The notes: generated by a model not told the origin, from the letters alone. 64,000 bases of DNA from Paracoccus solventivorans (GCF_900142875.1 NZ_FRCK01000008.1:94430-158429), one strand, 5' to 3'; positions 54,558-63,881 are shown, counted from the stretch's first letter. A program made the numbers and translations.

Positions 54558-55886
54558 ATGACGCAGACGATGACCGTGGCGATCGTGGACGACGAACCGG
54601 ACATGCGCGAATCGATCAGCCAGTGGTTGACGCTGTCGGGCTTCACCACCGAGGTGTTCGCCAGCGCCGAAGAGGCGCTGAAGGTGATCGGCCCCGACTG
54701 GCCCGGCGCGGTCATCACCGACATTCGCATGCCCGGCATGGACGGGATGGCGTTTCTCAAGCGGCTGATGGGGCAGGATTCGGCGCTGCCGGTCATCATG
54801 ATCACCGGCCACGGCGACGTGCCGATGGCGGTCGAGGCGATGCGGCTGGGAGCCATGGATTTCATGGAAAAGCCCTTCAACCCCGACCGCATGACCGAGC
54901 TGGCGAAAAAGGCGCTGCAGGCGCGGCGGATCACCCTGGACAACCGCGCTTTGCGCCGCGATCTGTCCGAGGGTCAGCAGGTGATGTCGAAGCTGGTTGG
55001 CACCAGCCCCGCGATGGAGCGGCTGCGCGAGGATATCCTGGACCTGGGGCAGGCCGACGGCCATGTGCTGATCGACGGCGAGACCGGCACCGGCAAGACC
55101 CTGGTCGCGCATGCGCTGCACGCGGTGGGGCCGCGGGCCTCGCGCAAGTTCGTGCCGATCTCCTGTGCCGCCTACAACGATGAGGCGCTGGCGACGCGGC
55201 TGTTCGGCCCGGTCGAGGACGGTCTGCCCGCGGTCGAGGAAGCCCGCGGCGGCACGCTGTGCCTCGAGGATATCGAGGCGCTGTCGGACCCGTTGCAGGC
55301 GCGGCTGCTGGCCTTTATCGCCGATCAGGGCAGCCCGGCCGAAACCCGGATCATCGCCATTTCCAACGCCCGCGGCGAGGGGCGGCGGGCCGAGGACAGC
55401 CTGCGCCCGGACCTGTTCTATCGCCTGTCGGCGCTGAAGATCACCCTGCCGCCGCTGCGCCAGCGGGGCGAGGATATCCTGGCCCTGTTCACCCGCATGA
55501 CCGAGCAGTTCGCCGACGAATACGGCTGCGAGCCGCCGCAGATCACCGCGCAAGAGGCCGCGCAGCTGCTGCAGGCGCCCTGGCCGGGCAACGTGCGCCA
55601 GCTGATCAACGTGGCCGAGCGCGCGGTGCTGCAGAACCGCCGCGGCACCGGCTCGATCACCTCGCTGCTGCTGGGGGACGGCGAGGAGGCGCAGACCGAC
55701 GCCACCACCACCGAGGGCAAGCCGCTGAAGGAATATGTCGAATCCTTCGAACGGATGCTGATCGACAACACCATGCGCCGCCACAAGGGCTCGATCAGCG
55801 CGGTGATGGACGAATTGTGCCTGCCGCGCCGCACCCTGAACGAGAAAATGGCGAAATACGGGCTGAGCCGCGGCGATTACCTGTAA
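54558..55886 (+). CDS. DctD-like NtrC-family regulator without the GAFTGA loop
   Basis: A 442-residue receiver - AAA+ - Fis-type HTH protein, partner of the upstream kinase. The receiver has D11-D12 and phospho-acceptor D55 ('VITDIRMPGMDG'). Walker A is residues 174-181 (GETGTGKT). Where sigma-54 activators have 'GAFTGA' the sequence is 'RLFGPVEDGLPAVEEARGGTLCLEDIEAL', so the loop that contacts sigma-54 is missing and Walker B is altered (LCLEDI instead of LFLDEI). The arginine-finger segment 'RPDLFYRLSALKITLPPLRQRGEDI' is kept. The HTH 'RRHKGSISAVMDELCLPRRTLNEKMAKYGLSR' is intact. It may regulate with sigma-70, as NtrC does in Rhodobacter. Confidence 0.88.
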   Translation: MTQTMTVAIVDDEPDMRESISQWLTLSGFTTEVFASAEEALKVIGPDWPGAVITDIRMPGMDGMAFLKRLMGQDSALPVIMITGHGDVPMAVEAMRLGAMDFMEKPFNPDRMTELAKKALQARRITLDNRALRRDLSEGQQVMSKLVGTSPAMERLREDILDLGQADGHVLIDGETGTGKTLVAHALHAVGPRASRKFVPISCAAYNDEALATRLFGPVEDGLPAVEEARGGTLCLEDIEALSDPLQARLLAFIADQGSPAETRIIAISNARGEGRRAEDSLRPDLFYRLSALKITLPPLRQRGEDILALFTRMTEQFADEYGCEPPQITAQEAAQLLQAPWPGNVRQLINVAERAVLQNRRGTGSITSLLLGDGEEAQTDATTTEGKPLKEYVESFERMLIDNTMRRHKGSISAVMDELCLPRRTLNEKMAKYGLSRGDYL

Positions 55887-55971
55887 AACGGTGGCCCCGT
55901 CGAAAAGACAGGCCGGAACATGACCGTGGCGCTCTCGTTTCTGTTATCATCAGGGAAACGGGAGGGGGATC

Positions 55972-56841
55972 ATGCAGATGCGAATCGCTCTGGCAATGCT
56001 GTCCCTGGTGCTGGCCGGGTGTCGATACGAAAGCACTGCAGACCTGAGGCCGGCGGCCTCTGTCTATTCGGTGACCGGCGCTTACCCCGAGGGTGAATAT
56101 CTGTTCCAGACTGCCGAGCAGGATGCCATCCTGGCGCTGGTCGTCGGGCCGGACAAGGCCGCGCTGGGCTATCAATTGCAGGGATGGCCGCCCATGGCGG
56201 CCACGATCATTGCCGTGCTTGGGTCCACCAGTTTTCCCGATCGCACCTATGTTGCCATGGCACCGGCCGAAGCGAGCGCGGGCAGCGAAAGCCAAGGATT
56301 TCAGTATTTCCCGTTTTCGTTCGGGAGCACCCATGTGGAATGGGTTCAGCCGCCGAATCCGACCAAGGTGTCGGATCTTGAGGATCTGGCCCGACACCTC
56401 GCTGCCCCTGAAACAAAGCGTGTTTCCTTTGCGCTGGTGGCAGAGCGGGACCGGCCGGCGGTTCTGGCGCGTTTCGAGGCATGGCGCGGACAGGGTTCGG
56501 CTGGCGTCCCTTCTGCTCCGGCCGCCCCTGCTCCGGCTGCACCTGTTCCCGTTGCGCCGCCGGCTTACACCGGACCGCCGACCGTGCGGGGGCTGGCAGT
56601 CGGGGACGGGGTGCATGTGCAGGGAATCCTCAGCGATTCACCTTCGATCATTCAGGAAATCGACCAGGCGAACGGACGAGTGAAGGTGCGGCGAATGTCG
56701 GATGGGGTGTCGGAATGGGTGTCGGCCGATCGGCTGATCTCGCGCGATGAATCGACCATGAACGACCTTGCCCGGACGGGGGCGGTTCTGGGCGTGTTCG
56801 TCTGCCTGCTCAGCCCGGAAACCTGTCAGGACAACCGCTGA
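55972..56841 (+). CDS. Lipoprotein of unknown function
   Basis: A 289-residue lipoprotein, lipobox 'LAGC' (C17). Residues 30-165 form an unrecognised domain. A Pro/Ala linker (about 180-205, 'SAPAAPAPAAPVPVAPPAY') leads to a C-terminal module 'TVRGLAVGDGVHVQGILSDSPSIIQEIDQANGRVKVRRMSDGVSEWVSADRL' that looks like a small beta-barrel (Tudor/SH3-like), ending with a short hydrophobic segment and two cysteines. Codon choice is less GC-biased than in the neighbours. It stands alone between the two-component genes and rne. No function assigned. Confidence 0.72.
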   Translation: MQMRIALAMLSLVLAGCRYESTADLRPAASVYSVTGAYPEGEYLFQTAEQDAILALVVGPDKAALGYQLQGWPPMAATIIAVLGSTSFPDRTYVAMAPAEASAGSESQGFQYFPFSFGSTHVEWVQPPNPTKVSDLEDLARHLAAPETKRVSFALVAERDRPAVLARFEAWRGQGSAGVPSAPAAPAPAAPVPVAPPAYTGPPTVRGLAVGDGVHVQGILSDSPSIIQEIDQANGRVKVRRMSDGVSEWVSADRLISRDESTMNDLARTGAVLGVFVCLLSPETCQDNR

Positions 56842-57310
56842 TCGCGGCGCCCGGGGCGCAGTTCGATGCGGGACGCGACAGTTTCGCATTGAAATCCAAG
56901 ATGCCATGCCCCTATGTTCACCCCATGCGGGTGCGGTCGTCCGATCTGGCGACCATGCGCCGCAGCCAGTTTCGCAGCGTGGTGCCGGCCGTGGACCCCT
57001 TTGGGGGCAGCAGGTCGGGCCGCGCGGAAGAAAGCCGGTCCTCAGGCGTATCCTCTTGGTGCGTCGGGCCTGAATATCAGCCGTCGCGGCGGGCCCTGCG
57101 GGTCCGCATGCGGCCAAAAGGAAACAGACGCGATGGATCGCGCAAGGCAAGGTGACGCAAGGGGGCGGCGGGAATCGATCCTGTCCGCCCCCATACCCGT
57201 TGGGGGTGCCGCCTGTTCTGCCGCAACCATGGCGTCCGCATCATGTCGCAGCCCCGCCCGGTCGTCCTGTCGCGTGACAGGTCCGGACGGGCTGCGTGAA
57301 AGAACATTAC
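56842..57310 (+). promoter_or_regulatory. Gene-free 469-bp region upstream of rne
   Basis: No convincing gene is seen. The stretch probably holds the rne promoter and a long structured leader: a CCCCCA/TGGGGG hairpin near 57188-57207 and CCTGTC-GCGT-GACAGG at 57266-57281, 30 bases before the start codon. RNase E transcripts in other bacteria are autoregulated through such leaders. That is inference here. Confidence 0.45.
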
Positions 57311-60151
57311 ATGGCAAAGAAGATGCTGATCGACGCCACCCATCCCGAGGAAACCCGGGTGGTCGTGGCGGACGGAACCAAGGTCGAAGACTTTGATTTC
57401 GAAACTCTGAACAAGCGCCAGCTGGCCGGGAACATCTACCTGGCCAAGGTGACGCGGGTCGAGCCCTCGCTGCAGGCGGCCTTCGTCGATTACGGCGGCA
57501 ACCGCCACGGGTTCCTGGCCTTTGCGGAAATCCACCCGGATTACTACCAGATCCCCGCCGCCGACCGCGCCGCGCTGATCGAAGAGGATCGCGCCGCCGC
57601 CGCCGAGGCCGAGGCCGAAGAGGGTGCGCAGGAACGCCGCAGCTCGCGCAGCCGGGGCCGGGGCCGTAACGGCTCGCGCGATGGCAGTCGGGACGGGGCC
57701 CGCGAGGAACGTGCCGAGCGGGCGGTGCAGGACGATGCGGTGAGCCGCTCGGATGATGTGCCGGGGATGGAGATCATCGACGCCGGCTCTGACGACGCCG
57801 CGGCTGCGGGTGGTGCGGAGGCCGATCAGGGCACCACGGTGGCGACCCCGGAAGCCGGGGCAGCGGTCGAAACCGCGGACGTTGCAGGTGATACGACTGC
57901 GGCAGAGGCCGAGGATCACGGCGACGACCACGGCGATTCGGACGACGATATCGAATCGATTGCCGAAGAGGACGTGACCGAGGAAATCCGCCCCTCGCGC
58001 AAGCCCCGCGCCCGCCGCTACAAGATTCAAGAGGTCATCAAGGTCCGGCAGATCATGCTGGTGCAGGTGGTCAAGGAAGAACGCGGCAACAAGGGCGCCG
58101 CGCTGACCACCTATCTGAGCCTCGCCGGCCGCTATTGCGTGCTGATGCCGAACACCGCGCGCGGCGGCGGGATTTCCCGCAAGATCACCAATGTCGCCGA
58201 CCGCAAGAAGCTGAAAGAGATCGCCGCCGAGCTTGAGGTGCCGCAGGGCGCCGGGCTGATCATCCGCACCGCCGGCAGCCAGCGCACCCGCAGTGAGATC
58301 AAGCGCGACTATGAATATCTGATGCGGCTGTGGGAACAGATCCGCGAACGCACCTTCAAGTCGATCGCCCCCGCGCCGATCTACGAGGAAGGCGACCTGA
58401 TCAAGCGCACCATCCGCGACCTGTACAGCAAGGACATCGACGAGGTGCTGGTCGAGGGCGAGCGCGGCTATCGCACCGCCCGCGACTTCATGGCGATGAT
58501 CATGCCGACCCACGCCCGCAACGTGAAGCATTACACCGACTCGACGCCGCTCTACGCGCGCTATCAGGTGGAAAGCTACCTTGCCGGCATGTTCAACCCG
58601 GTCGTGCAGCTGAAATCCGGCGGCTATATCGTCATCGGCATCACCGAGGCGCTGGTGGCGATCGACGTGAACTCGGGCCGGGCCACCAAGGAAGGCTCGA
58701 TCGAGGAGACCGCGTTCAAGACCAACTGCGAGGCCGCGGACGAGATCGCGCGGCAGCTGCGGCTGCGCGACCTGGCGGGGCTGATCGTCGTCGATTTCAT
58801 CGACATGGACGAGCGCAAGAACAACGCCGCCGTGGAAAAACGCTTCAAGGAGGCGCTGAAGAACGACCGGGCGCGGATCCAGGTCGGGCGGATTTCCGGC
58901 TTTGGCCTGATGGAGATGTCGCGCCAGCGGCTGCGGCCGGGGATGCTGGAATCGACCACCCAGCCCTGCGCGCATTGCCACGGCACCGGGCTGATCCGGT
59001 CCGACGATTCCATGGCGCTGACCATCCTGCGCGCCATCGAGGAAGAGGGCACCCGCAAGCGGTCGCGTGAGGTTCTGGTCAAAGTGCCGGTGGCGGTCGC
59101 CAACTACCTGATGAACCAGAAGCGCGACCATATCGCCCGGATCGAGACGCGCTATGGGCTGTCGGTGCGGATCGAGGCGGATCCGGCGCTGATCTCGCCC
59201 GACTACTCGCTCGAGAAGTTCAAGACCGCCACGCGGGCGATCCCGGATCAATCGACCGCGGCGCTGTCGGTGGATGCGCGGCTGATGGCGGAAATCGACG
59301 AATCCGACAGCTCGGTCGAGGATGAGGCAGAGGTGGTCGAGGCGACCGCGACCGAATCTGCCGCCGCGCCGGACGAGGGCAACGGCGAGGACGCGGCTTC
59401 CTCGACCCGCCGCCGCCGTCGCCGGCGCCGCCGGCGCAACGGCGAGGAGTCGGGGGACGAGGATTACGCCACGCTGTCGGGCGAGGATGGGGAATCCGAG
59501 GCTGAGGATAGCGGTGAAACCGCTGCGGCCGAGGCCAATGCCGGGGCGGGCGAAGCCGCGCCGGAGGCCACGGGTTCGGGACGCTCGCGCCGGTCCCGCT
59601 CGCGCTCGCGGTCGCGGCGCAGTGGCGAGGATCGGGGCAATGGCAATGGCGAGGGCGAGGCCGACGGTCAGAACCCGACCCCGACGGTGATCGACGAAAG
59701 CCGCGACGCCCCGGCTGGGGAAGGCGTGCCGGTCGAAACCGGCGGCATCCCGGCCAATGCCGACGGGTTGACCGATGATCTGCTGGGCCGCTCGGCCGGC
59801 GACGACGCGGCCGAGGTCGTTGAGGCGGAGGCCGCCGAGACGGACGGTGATGGCAACGGGGAGGCTGCTGCGGCTGTGGCCGAGCCCGCCGTGTCGCTGT
59901 CGCAGGACGAGCCCGCCGAGGCGGCTGTGGAGGTTGCGGCCCCCGAAACTGCCCCGGAAGCGGTGGAAGCCGCGACTGCGGAAGCCGAGGCTGAGGATGA
60001 GGTCGAGGGCGACGCGGAGGCCGCGGCACTGCAAGCCGTGGCCGAGCCTGTGGCCGAGCTCGCTGCGGCCGAGGCCCAGCCCGAGCCCGTCGCCGCCGAG
60101 CCGGAAGAGGCTGCGCGGCCCAAGCGCCGCGGCTGGTGGTCGGCCGGCTGA
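57311..60151 (+). CDS. rne: Ribonuclease E (Rne/Rng family)
   Basis: Endoribonuclease E, 946 residues, central to mRNA decay and rRNA processing. The start 'AKKMLIDATHPEETRVVVADG' opens the catalytic half. The S1 domain ('GNIYLAKVTRVEPSLQAAFVDYGGNRHGFLAFAEIHPDYY') is interrupted by about 150 acidic and Arg-rich residues, a usual alphaproteobacterial feature. The DNase I-like part has 'GYIVIGITEALVAIDVNSGRATK' and 'LAGLIVVDFIDMDERKN' (catalytic Asp residues), and the zinc link is 'QPCAHCHGTGLI'. The last 300 residues are low-complexity scaffold with an Arg-rich RNA-binding block ('RRRRRRRRRRNGEESGDEDY' region). The ATG at 57311 matches the family start. Confidence 0.96.
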   Translation: MAKKMLIDATHPEETRVVVADGTKVEDFDFETLNKRQLAGNIYLAKVTRVEPSLQAAFVDYGGNRHGFLAFAEIHPDYYQIPAADRAALIEEDRAAAAEAEAEEGAQERRSSRSRGRGRNGSRDGSRDGAREERAERAVQDDAVSRSDDVPGMEIIDAGSDDAAAAGGAEADQGTTVATPEAGAAVETADVAGDTTAAEAEDHGDDHGDSDDDIESIAEEDVTEEIRPSRKPRARRYKIQEVIKVRQIMLVQVVKEERGNKGAALTTYLSLAGRYCVLMPNTARGGGISRKITNVADRKKLKEIAAELEVPQGAGLIIRTAGSQRTRSEIKRDYEYLMRLWEQIRERTFKSIAPAPIYEEGDLIKRTIRDLYSKDIDEVLVEGERGYRTARDFMAMIMPTHARNVKHYTDSTPLYARYQVESYLAGMFNPVVQLKSGGYIVIGITEALVAIDVNSGRATKEGSIEETAFKTNCEAADEIARQLRLRDLAGLIVVDFIDMDERKNNAAVEKRFKEALKNDRARIQVGRISGFGLMEMSRQRLRPGMLESTTQPCAHCHGTGLIRSDDSMALTILRAIEEEGTRKRSREVLVKVPVAVANYLMNQKRDHIARIETRYGLSVRIEADPALISPDYSLEKFKTATRAIPDQSTAALSVDARLMAEIDESDSSVEDEAEVVEATATESAAAPDEGNGEDAASSTRRRRRRRRRRNGEESGDEDYATLSGEDGESEAEDSGETAAAEANAGAGEAAPEATGSGRSRRSRSRSRSRRSGEDRGNGNGEGEADGQNPTPTVIDESRDAPAGEGVPVETGGIPANADGLTDDLLGRSAGDDAAEVVEAEAAETDGDGNGEAAAAVAEPAVSLSQDEPAEAAVEVAAPETAPEAVEAATAEAEAEDEVEGDAEAAALQAVAEPVAELAAAEAQPEPVAAEPEEAARPKRRGWWSAG

Positions 60152-60193
60152 TCGGGCCGCTGCGGACATGACGCCACTGTGACCATTCGTTGC

Positions 60194-60217
60194 GGGGCCG
60201 GGGTCTTCCCCGGCCCC
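60194..60217 (+). terminator. Terminator of rne
   Basis: GGGGCCGGGG-TCTT-CCCCGGCCCC followed by GAAGTTTTC, 42 bp past the rne stop. Confidence 0.75.
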
Positions 60218-60240
60218 GAAGTTTTCGCCAAGGTGCCGCC

Positions 60241-60978
60241 ATGTTTGGAATTGAACTCGTCGATGCCGCCATCCTGCCCGCCATGCTTGTCGCGGTGGCG
60301 GCCGGGATCCTGTCCTTCCTGTCGCCCTGCGTGCTGCCGATCGTGCCGCCCTATCTGGCCTATATGACCGGGGTGAAGGTCTCGGACCTGCGCGAGGGCC
60401 AGCGCAGCGCGGTGCTGCCGGCGCTGTTCTTCGTGCTGGGCCTGTCGACGGTGTTCCTGCTGATGGGCTATGCGGCCTCGGCCTTTGGACGGGCGTTCCT
60501 GCAGTACCAGCCGTGGCTGGTGACGATCTCGGGGATCTTCGTGATCCTGCTGGGGCTGCATTTTCTGCATGTGTTCCGCATCCCGATCCTGGACCGCGAG
60601 GCGCGGCTGGACACCGGCGACAAGGGCGGCTCGGCGCTGGGGGCGTATTTCCTGGGGCTGGCCTTTGCGTTCGGCTGGACGCCGTGCATCGGGCCGCAAC
60701 TGTCGATGATCCTGACGCTGGCGGCGACCGACCCGGCGCGCGGCACCACGCTGCTGGGCACCTATGCGCTGGGGCTGGGCATCCCGTTCCTGCTGTCGGC
60801 GATCTTCATCGAGCGCTCGATGGGGCTGATGAACCGGCTCAAGCGCCATATGGGCGTGATCGAGCGGGTGTCGGGCGTGCTGCTGATCGCGGTGGGCCTG
60901 CTGCTGCTGACCGGCTGGATGGGGGTGATCAGCTATTGGCTGCTCGAGACGTTCCCGGCGCTGGGGCAGATCGGCTAG
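60241..60978 (+). CDS. ccdA: Cytochrome c biogenesis protein CcdA (DsbD-like)
   Basis: A 245-residue inner-membrane thiol transporter that passes electrons from cytoplasmic thioredoxin to periplasmic apocytochrome and disulfide reductases. Six helices; the redox pair is C30 in 'SFLSPCVLPIVPPYLAYMTGV' and C149 in 'FAFGWTPCIGPQL', both in the family's Pro-Cys contexts. It is single, directly after rne and its terminator. Paracoccus makes many c-type cytochromes, so the role is expected. Confidence 0.93.
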   Translation: MFGIELVDAAILPAMLVAVAAGILSFLSPCVLPIVPPYLAYMTGVKVSDLREGQRSAVLPALFFVLGLSTVFLLMGYAASAFGRAFLQYQPWLVTISGIFVILLGLHFLHVFRIPILDREARLDTGDKGGSALGAYFLGLAFAFGWTPCIGPQLSMILTLAATDPARGTTLLGTYALGLGIPFLLSAIFIERSMGLMNRLKRHMGVIERVSGVLLIAVGLLLLTGWMGVISYWLLETFPALGQIG

Positions 60979-60997
60979 GCCGGCCCGCCCCGCCCGC

Positions 60998-61789
60998 TCA
61001 GTTCGCCCAGGAGGGCGGGCGTTTTTCCAGGAATGCGGCCATGCCCTCGTCGGTCTCGGGTAGCATCAGGTTTTCGCACATGATGGCGCCGCCGCGCTGA
61101 TAGGCATCGGCCAGCGACAGCCCCTGCTGTTCGCGGAAGCCGCGCTTGCCCAAACGCACGGCGCTGGGCAGTTTCGAGGCGACCAGCTGCGCCAGTTCCA
61201 TCGTGCTTTCGGCAAGCTCGGCCGCGGGCACGACGCGGTTGACCAGCCCCAGTTCGCGGGCGCGGGCCGCATCCATGAACTCGCCCGTCACCAGCAGCTC
61301 GAAAGCCGCGCGGGGCGGGATGGCGCGGGTCAGGGCGACCATCGGCGTGGTGCAGAACAGCCCGATGTTGATGCCGTTCACGCCAAAGCGCACGCCCTCG
61401 GCCGCGACCGCCATGTCGCAGCTGGCGACCAGCTGGCAGCCGGCGGCGGTGGCCACGCCCTGCACCTCGGCGATCACCGGCTGGGGCAGGGCGGCGATCT
61501 TCTGCATCACCTGCGCGCAATCGGCGAACAGTTCCTCATAGGCCGCGCGGCCACCGTCGGCGTCGGCCCGCGCCGCCTGCATCTGGCGCAGGTCGTGGCC
61601 GGCGGAAAATGCCTTGCCCTCCGCCGCCAGGATCACGGCGCGCACGCTGTCATCCGCGGCGATCCGGTCCAGCGCCTGCCCCAGCGCCGCCAGCATCTGG
61701 ACCGACAGCGCGTTGTAATTCGCGCCGCCGGTCATCACCAGCCGCGCCACAGCCCCATGATTTTCCTGCCGGATCAAGCTCTCTGCCAT
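60998..61789 (-). CDS. ECHDC3-like crotonase family protein
   Basis: A 263-residue crotonase-fold protein. 'AFSAGHDLRQM' forms the first oxyanion segment and 'EVQGVATAAGCQLVASCDMAVAA' the second, where the canonical catalytic Glu is Gln (CQL). 'GVNGINIGLFCTTPMVAL' replaces the second Glu region. This pattern is that of ECHDC3-type proteins usually annotated enoyl-CoA hydratase. True hydratase activity is doubtful. The start at 61789 is preceded by GGAGGAT. It is divergent from the thioesterase gene by 57 bp. Confidence 0.87.
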   Translation of the reverse strand: MAESLIRQENHGAVARLVMTGGANYNALSVQMLAALGQALDRIAADDSVRAVILAAEGKAFSAGHDLRQMQAARADADGGRAAYEELFADCAQVMQKIAALPQPVIAEVQGVATAAGCQLVASCDMAVAAEGVRFGVNGINIGLFCTTPMVALTRAIPPRAAFELLVTGEFMDAARARELGLVNRVVPAAELAESTMELAQLVASKLPSAVRLGKRGFREQQGLSLADAYQRGGAIMCENLMLPETDEGMAAFLEKRPPSWAN

Positions 61790-61846
61790 TGTATCCTCCG
61801 TATCCCCTGGGCCAGACTGTAGGGCGCAACGGCATGGGGGGAAAGC

Positions 61847-62254
61847 ATGATGCAGGCGCATGAGATCGAGTCGTTCCTGGCGCGCGAGTTTCCGCAGGTC
61901 AGCGGCTACAGCGTGACCGAGATGCGGCCCGACGGCCTGCAGATGCGGCTGGCGATCGAGGACCGGCACCTGCGGCCGGGCGGCACGGTGTCGGGGCCGA
62001 CCATGTTTATGCTGGCTGATCTGGTGATGTATGCCGCGGTGCTGTCGCGGATCGGAGAGGTGGCGCTGGCGGTGACCACCGGCGGCAACATCGACTTCAT
62101 GCGCAAGCCCGCGCCCTCGCGCGATCTGCTGGCCGACTGCCGGTTGCTGAAGCTGGGCCGGGTATTGGCCGTGGGCGAGGTGCTGATCCGCAGCGACGGG
62201 CAGGACGAGCCGGTGGCGCGGGCGGCGCTGACCTATTCGATTCCGCCGAAGTGA
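61847..62254 (+). CDS. PaaI family hotdog thioesterase
   Basis: A 135-residue hotdog-fold protein: '[40 protein letters not shown]' contains the family's [11 protein letters not shown] and D-x-x-M active-site helix, and '[40 protein letters not shown]' the following strands. Such proteins hydrolyse acyl- or aryl-CoA. The neighbouring crotonase-like gene supports a CoA-ester role, but the substrate is unknown. It is separated by 155 bp from rplM. Confidence 0.88.
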   Translation: MMQAHEIESFLAREFPQVSGYSVTEMRPDGLQMRLAIEDRHLRPGGTVSGPTMFMLADLVMYAAVLSRIGEVALAVTTGGNIDFMRKPAPSRDLLADCRLLKLGRVLAVGEVLIRSDGQDEPVARAALTYSIPPK

Positions 62255-62409
62255 TGCTGAATCGGGGTGCTGCCGCAGGGTATTATATTACCTATCTCGC
62301 ACCGCGTTGATTGCAAACGGAAAAACGGCACGCGCTGCCGTTGACCTTTTCGCGCCGCAAAGGCATAGACCCGCAATCCGAATTCACACTCCCCCGAAAG
62401 GGACGACCG

Positions 62410-62874
62410 ATGAAGACCTACACCGCGAAACCGGCGGAGATCGAGAAGAAGTGGATCCTGATCGACGCCGAGGGCGTCGTTCTGGGCCGCCTTGCCACGA
62501 TCGTCGCCAGCCGCCTGCGCGGCAAGCACAAGCCGACCTTCACCCCGCACATGGACATGGGCGACAACGTCATCATCATCAACGCCGACAAGGTGCAGAT
62601 GACCGGCAACAAGCGCGACGACAAGCGCTATTACTGGCACACCGGCCACCCGGGCGGGATCAAGCACCGCACCGCCCGCCAGGTGCTGGAAGGCGCCCAC
62701 CCCGAGCGCGTGGTGATCAAGGCGGTCGAGCGCATGATCAGCCGCAACAAGCTGGGCAAGCAGCAGATGACCAACCTGCGCGTCTATGCCGGCGACCAGC
62801 ATCCGCACGAGGCCCAGCAGCCCGAAGTGCTGGACGTCAAGTCCATGAACACCAAGAACACGCGGAGCGCCTGA
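62410..62874 (+). CDS. rplM: 50S ribosomal protein L13
   Basis: A 154-residue L13: '[67 protein letters not shown]' and '[55 protein letters not shown]' match the family throughout. It forms the usual operon with rpsI, which starts 2 bp after its stop. The ATG at 62410 follows GGGACG. Confidence 0.98.
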   Translation: MKTYTAKPAEIEKKWILIDAEGVVLGRLATIVASRLRGKHKPTFTPHMDMGDNVIIINADKVQMTGNKRDDKRYYWHTGHPGGIKHRTARQVLEGAHPERVVIKAVERMISRNKLGKQQMTNLRVYAGDQHPHEAQQPEVLDVKSMNTKNTRSA

Positions 62875-62876
62875 TC

Positions 62877-63401
62877 ATGGCCCAAGATATCAAGTCGCTG
62901 GACCAGCTGAAGGAAGCGGTCTCTGCCAATGCCGGGGCCGCCGCTGCGGTCGCCGATGCCGGCGTCTCGGCCCCCGCGCAGCCCCAGGTCCTGCGCGAAC
63001 CCCAGCGCGACGAGCTGGGCCGCGCCTATGCCACCGGCAAGCGCAAGGACGCGGTCGCCCGCGTCTGGGTCAAGCCGGGTTCGGGCAAGGTCGTGGTGAA
63101 CGGCAAGGACATGGCGGAATATTTCGCCCGCCCGGTGCTGCAGATGATCCTGCGCCAGCCCTTCGACATCGCCGGTGTCGCCGGCCAGTACGACGTCTAT
63201 GCCACCGTTGCCGGGGGCGGGCTGTCGGGCCAGGCCGGTGCGGTGAAGCACGGGATCTCCAAGGCGCTGCAGCTGCACGAGCCGGGGCTGCGCCCCGCGC
63301 TGAAGGCCGCCGGCTTCCTGACCCGCGACCCGCGCGTGGTCGAGCGCAAGAAGTACGGCCGCCGCAAGGCCCGCCGCTCGTTCCAGTTCTCGAAGCGCTG
63401 A
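62877..63401 (+). CDS. rpsI: 30S ribosomal protein S9
   Basis: A 174-residue S9 with the alphaproteobacterial N-terminal extension of about 45 Ala-rich residues. The core '[36 protein letters not shown]' and the C-terminal '[26 protein letters not shown]' (the tail reaching the P-site tRNA) are standard. It is cotranscribed with rplM and followed by a strong terminator. Confidence 0.98.
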   Translation: MAQDIKSLDQLKEAVSANAGAAAAVADAGVSAPAQPQVLREPQRDELGRAYATGKRKDAVARVWVKPGSGKVVVNGKDMAEYFARPVLQMILRQPFDIAGVAGQYDVYATVAGGGLSGQAGAVKHGISKALQLHEPGLRPALKAAGFLTRDPRVVERKKYGRRKARRSFQFSKR

Positions 63402-63424
63402 GCAGGCTTCGAATCGACGGATGC

Positions 63425-63453
63425 AAGGGCGCAGCTTCGGCTGCGCCCTTTTT
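63425..63453 (+). terminator. Terminator of rplM-rpsI
   Basis: GGGCGCAGC-TTCG-GCTGCGCCC (63427-63448) followed by TTTTT, a UUCG tetraloop hairpin 24 bp past the rpsI stop. Confidence 0.88.
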
Positions 63454-63574
63454 CGTTTTCGGGATTCGGGGGGCGGGGAATCGTGGCGGGTGATTCCGGG
63501 TCTTGGCGGCGGTGATTCTGGCCTGGACGAGGTCGAGTCGGCGGCAGGGCAGGGCGGGCACCGAAGGCGTCTCT

Positions 63575-63632
63575 GATATTTATATATATATTTCAGTTAC
63601 TTATAAGATTTATTAACGGAGATCGTATTTTC
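63575..63632. promoter_or_regulatory. AT-rich island upstream of the rRNA operon
   Basis: TGATATTTATATATATATTT and following TTATAAGATTTATTAACGG are the most AT-rich stretch of the window. They lie about 135-190 bp before the predicted rrn promoter, where UP elements or factor-binding sites could sit, though it is rather far for a direct UP element. Confidence 0.4.
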
Positions 63633-63765
63633 CTGTTGCGAGGTCGGAAATCGCGGCCTAGATACCGCTTCACCGAACGGCGGGAACGCTGCGAGGGACG
63701 GGGAAGCCGGAAGCGGCGGAACCGGAAGGGGCCTCGGTGGTCTGCGGCGGTTGTCAGGTTTGGGC

Positions 63766-63794
63766 TTGACGGGGTGTTGTGGGATCGCTAGGTA
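63766..63794 (+). promoter_or_regulatory. Predicted rRNA operon promoter
   Basis: TTGACG (63766-63771), 17-base spacer, TAGGTA (63789-63794), then a pyrimidine/GC discriminator. It precedes a recognisable rRNA leader by about 90 bp. Confidence 0.55.
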
Positions 63795-63881
63795 GGGTTC
63801 CTGCCTTGGAAACGAGGCGCTGAATTTTGGGATGGCCTGGCTGTTGTTCGCCAAGTAAGATTGGCGGCTACGGTTGGTTTG

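Noticed and set aside
56889..57155. Possible small Arg-rich protein upstream of rne
   Set aside because: Two overlapping frames of equal quality, no ribosome-binding site and no GC3 bias. More likely leader RNA.
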